A DNA stretch of 6,958 nt from Lachnospiraceae bacterium (lineage in GTDB: Bacteria; Bacillota; Clostridia; Lachnospirales; Lachnospiraceae). A program made the position numbers and the translations under genes. Location: NCBI GenBank assembly GCA_017958585.1, contig JAGDCK010000217.1, positions 1-6,958 on the forward strand. Direction: 5' to 3'. Under the pieces are notes generated by a model. The model had not been told where the DNA came from. It made no database searches and was given only the letters and a program-made list of their open reading frames with translations. The stretch's first letter is position 1. The number at the start of each line of letters is the position of its first letter. Below, piece after piece: positions 5,661 through 6,958 of this stretch.

Positions 5661-5687
5661 TTAGCACTCACCTTGACTGAGTGCTAA
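5661..5687 (+). promoter_or_regulatory. CIRCE operator (HrcA binding site)
   Basis: TTAGCACTC (5661-5669), nine bases, then GAGTGCTAA (5679-5687) match the CIRCE consensus perfectly. HrcA represses chaperone genes from this site and is inactivated when GroEL is occupied by unfolded protein. It controls the downstream hsp20 gene. The spacer contains the -35 box of the promoter, so bound HrcA would directly exclude RNA polymerase. Confidence 0.97.
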
Positions 5688-5701
5688 TAAGGTGCTATAA
5701 C
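5673..5701 (+). promoter_or_regulatory. Sigma-A promoter of hsp20, overlapping CIRCE
   Basis: TTGACT (5673-5678) lies in the CIRCE spacer. Seventeen bases on is TATAAC (5696-5701), preceded by TGC as an extended -10. Transcription would begin near 5708. Both boxes are close to consensus, so the gene should be strongly expressed once HrcA is removed. Confidence 0.85.
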
Positions 5702-5714
5702 ATAATCAAGCAAA

Positions 5715-5772
5715 GGGAAATGGTTCCCGGATGCCGGACAATTAACACATACACTACAGACAAAAATGTCTG
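5715..5772 (+). promoter_or_regulatory. Two hairpins in the hsp20 leader
   Basis: GGGAA (5715-5719) pairs with TTCCC (5724-5728) near the mRNA 5' end, and CAGACA (5757-5762) pairs with TGTCTG (5767-5772) seven bases before the ribosome binding site. Neither covers AGGAGG, so this is not a standard RNA thermometer. They may stabilise the mRNA or be incidental. Confidence 0.4.
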
Positions 5773-5794
5773 AGAAATAAAGGAGGAATTGATT

Positions 5795-6241
5795 ATGTTG
5801 ATGCCCAGTATTTTAACAAATAACTTTTTTGATGATTTATTTGATGACTTTGTAGAGCCTGCAAGAAACTTTGCACCTGCCACAACTTCAACATTCTCCA
5901 AACTCATGAAGACAGATATCAAAGAGCACGAGACCGGATTTGATCTTGCGATCGAGCTTCCCGGATACAGGAAAGAGGATGTGAACGCTGAATTAAAGGA
6001 CGGATACCTCATCATCAGTGCACAGACCACAAAGGACAATGATGAAAAGGACGAGCACGGCAGGTACATCAGACGTGAGAGATACTCAGGAAACTGCCAG
6101 AGAAGCTTCTATGTCGGCGAGAATATCACCGAGGAAGATATTAAGGCTAAGTTCGAGAACGGTATCTTGAATCTCACCATTCCCAAGAAGGAAGAGCAGC
6201 CTAAAGCTGAGGAAAAGAAATACATCGCCATCGAGGGATGA
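5795..6241 (+). CDS. Small heat-shock protein, Hsp20/alpha-crystallin family
   Basis: This 148-residue cytosolic holdase chaperone assembles into oligomers and binds unfolding proteins without ATP, passing them to DnaK or GroEL systems. The N-terminal arm is short and rich in F and D (MLMPSILTNNFFDDLFDDF). The alpha-crystallin domain spans about 38-132, with ELPGYRKEDV (54-63) and the signature GILNLTIP (123-130). The C-terminal YIAIEG contains the I-x-I oligomer-contact motif (I144, I146). AAAGGAGG (5779-5786) lies eight bases before ATG 5795; the upstream in-frame TTG at 5789 is too close to that site. It is a single-gene unit under CIRCE control, closed by a strong terminator. Confidence 0.96.
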   Translation: MLMPSILTNNFFDDLFDDFVEPARNFAPATTSTFSKLMKTDIKEHETGFDLAIELPGYRKEDVNAELKDGYLIISAQTTKDNDEKDEHGRYIRRERYSGNCQRSFYVGENITEEDIKAKFENGILNLTIPKKEEQPKAEEKKYIAIEG

Positions 6242-6298
6242 TCGAAGACAAATGAAACTGTCAGGGACAAACACCCGGCAGGGAAAAAATGATCAGTC

Positions 6299-6340
6299 AA
6301 AAGGGCTCCCATACCGGAAACGGTATGGGGGTCCTTTTTT
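6299..6340 (+). terminator. Strong rho-independent terminator of hsp20
   Basis: CCCATACCG (6308-6316) and CGGTATGGG (6321-6329) form a perfect stem around a GAAA tetraloop. Pairing continues outward through 6299-6307 with 6330-6338 (two G-T pairs), giving about 19 pairs. The 3' arm runs into six T (6335-6340). It lies 58 bases after the hsp20 stop. Confidence 0.95.
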
Positions 6341-6380
6341 GCTACTCAAGCTGTTTTCAATTTGTCAGGTGGCAGCGCCA

Positions 6381-6455
6381 TCATAATCCGTAAAGTTCCA
6401 AATACTTTTTGATCCCGGCTGAAGCATCTACCGATATGCACTTGGATTTGAAAAA
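6381..6455 (-). pseudogene. Possible decayed C-terminal gene remnant
   Basis: On the minus strand a frame without a start codon reads FFKSKCISVDASAGIKKYLELYGL and stops at TGA (6383-6381). An in-frame stop (6458-6456) closes it upstream. The short peptide has a protein-like composition, but 24 codons can arise by chance. No family is recognised. The rest of 6341-6616 holds no credible gene, only the ACTGTAA motifs. Confidence 0.2.
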
Positions 6456-6466
6456 TCATGTGGAAT

Positions 6467-6574
6467 ACTGTAATTTTTTAAAACCATGGAAATTTACGGT
6501 AATCCGGCAAAAATCCTCGTTGCTTGCATAGAGAGATCTACTGTAATTTATGGACATTCAAGAGAATTTACAGT
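6467..6574. repeat. Second cluster of ACTGTAA / TTACAGT motifs
   Basis: ACTGTAA (6467-6473), TTACGGT (6494-6500), ACTGTAA (6540-6546) and TTACAGT (6568-6574) alternate in orientation, like the large array at 301-715. Here the motifs form two pairs pointing toward each other, 27 and 28 bases centre to centre, so each pair could fold as a hairpin. The distance from the second to the third is 46, not the 31-32 of the large array. The cluster lies between the hsp20 terminator and the phosphoesterase promoter. Confidence 0.65.
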
Positions 6575-6616
6575 ATCCATAAAATCATGTATGGATTGAT
6601 TGTGTTAATGTGCGGG

Positions 6617-6645
6617 TTGCGGTTTCCCGGCATTTAATTTATGAT
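6617..6645 (+). promoter_or_regulatory. Promoter candidate for the metallophosphoesterase gene
   Basis: TTGCGG (6617-6622) and TATGAT (6640-6645) are 17 bases apart. Transcription would begin near 6652, about 37 bases before the chosen start codon. The -35 matches consensus only in TTG, so confidence is moderate. Confidence 0.5.
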
Positions 6646-6688
6646 AAGATAACTGATCTAAAGATAACTTGCAGGGGGAAGAATGGCC

Positions 6689-6958
6689 ATGAGAATTGCA
6701 GTGTTTTCGGATATACATGGAAACTTACAAGCACTTAAAGCAGCATTTGAACAGATAAGGGAGAAGAAACCCGACAAAATTGTGTTTTTGGGAGATATTT
6801 TTCAAAGGGGTAATGAAGAGATTCAGTGTCTGGAAATGTTAAAAGACAGCGACATCGTCTGCATTAAAGGAAACTGTGAACTCTATCTTTCAAAAGGTGT
6901 AGACATCGATCCGGATGTGGAATATCTCAGGGATTATTATGACAGTGCAAGGGGAAAA
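6689..6958 (+). CDS. Calcineurin-like metallophosphoesterase, N-terminal part
   Basis: Ninety codons are visible before the window ends. The sequence begins MRIAVFSDIHGN and has the phosphoesterase metal-site motifs in order: D8 and H10 (SDIHGN), D36 (LGDIFQRG) and N62 with E64 (KGNCE). This is the YfcE/MJ0936-like branch (PF12850 or PF00149), cytosolic two-metal phosphodiesterases or phosphatases whose substrates are mostly unassigned. The C-terminal histidine motifs lie outside the window. AGGGGGA (6673-6679) is ten bases before ATG 6689 and four before in-frame ATG 6683. The family usually starts M-[KR]-I, so 6689 is preferred, but 6683 remains possible. The gene appears to start its own transcription unit. 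Confidence 0.9.
   Translation, partial: MRIAVFSDIHGNLQALKAAFEQIREKKPDKIVFLGDIFQRGNEEIQCLEMLKDSDIVCIKGNCELYLSKGVDIDPDVEYLRDYYDSARGK

Noticed and set aside
5789..5794. TTG start for Hsp20
   Set aside because: It is only two bases from AGGAGG. ATG 5795 is eight bases away and gives the usual family start.
5757..5800. FourU or ROSE RNA thermometer in the hsp20 leader
   Set aside because: No run of U pairs with the AGGAGG, and the nearby hairpin leaves the ribosome site free.

Overview
The window looks like chromosome of a low-to-mid GC anaerobic Firmicute, most likely a Lachnospiraceae member (Butyrivibrio/Roseburia-like). The evidence is strong AGGAGG ribosome binding sites, sigma-A type promoters, rho-independent terminators with U-tracts, a perfect CIRCE heat-shock operator and a TrpXYZ-type ABC transporter. 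The taxon is inferred from style and gene content; there is no marker gene.

Layout. (1) Bases 1-107 hold the 3' end of an unrecognised gene, followed by a weak terminator. (2) About 700 bases (108-817) carry no credible gene. They lie between convergent genes and contain a degenerate array of seven 38-39 bp units with inverted ends (TTACAGT...ACTGTAA), bracketed by two copies of another repeat. (3) A metal-dependent amidohydrolase is on the minus strand (818-1654). (4) A divergent promoter region of 165 bp follows. (5) A plus-strand transcription unit runs from about 1757 to a strong terminator at 5638: lipoprotein binding protein, BPD_transp_2 permease, ABC ATPase, thiamine pyrophosphokinase (thiN) and a small single-pass membrane protein. 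(6) A CIRCE-controlled hsp20 gene has its own promoter, structured leader and strong terminator (5661-6340). (7) A gene-poor stretch (6341-6688) holds a possible decayed gene end and more ACTGTAA motifs. (8) The start of a calcineurin-like metallophosphoesterase runs off the window end.

How the genes work together. The binding protein, permease and ATPase form one complete importer, one gene for each part, with the permease probably a homodimer. Their family is usually annotated as tryptophan/tyrosine uptake, but the substrate cannot be read from sequence. thiN follows 46 bp downstream with no visible terminator between, which raises the possibility of a thiamine-related substrate; no TPP riboswitch or T-box is present in the short leader. 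The Hsp20 gene is an independent heat-shock unit in which the -35 box lies inside the HrcA operator.

The most unusual signal is the 301-715 array. Its motif centres are spaced 11, 21, 30-32 or 41 bp, all close to whole DNA helical turns, and the TTACAGT-to-ACTGTAA distance is held at 31-32 bp in all seven units while the sequence between units varies.
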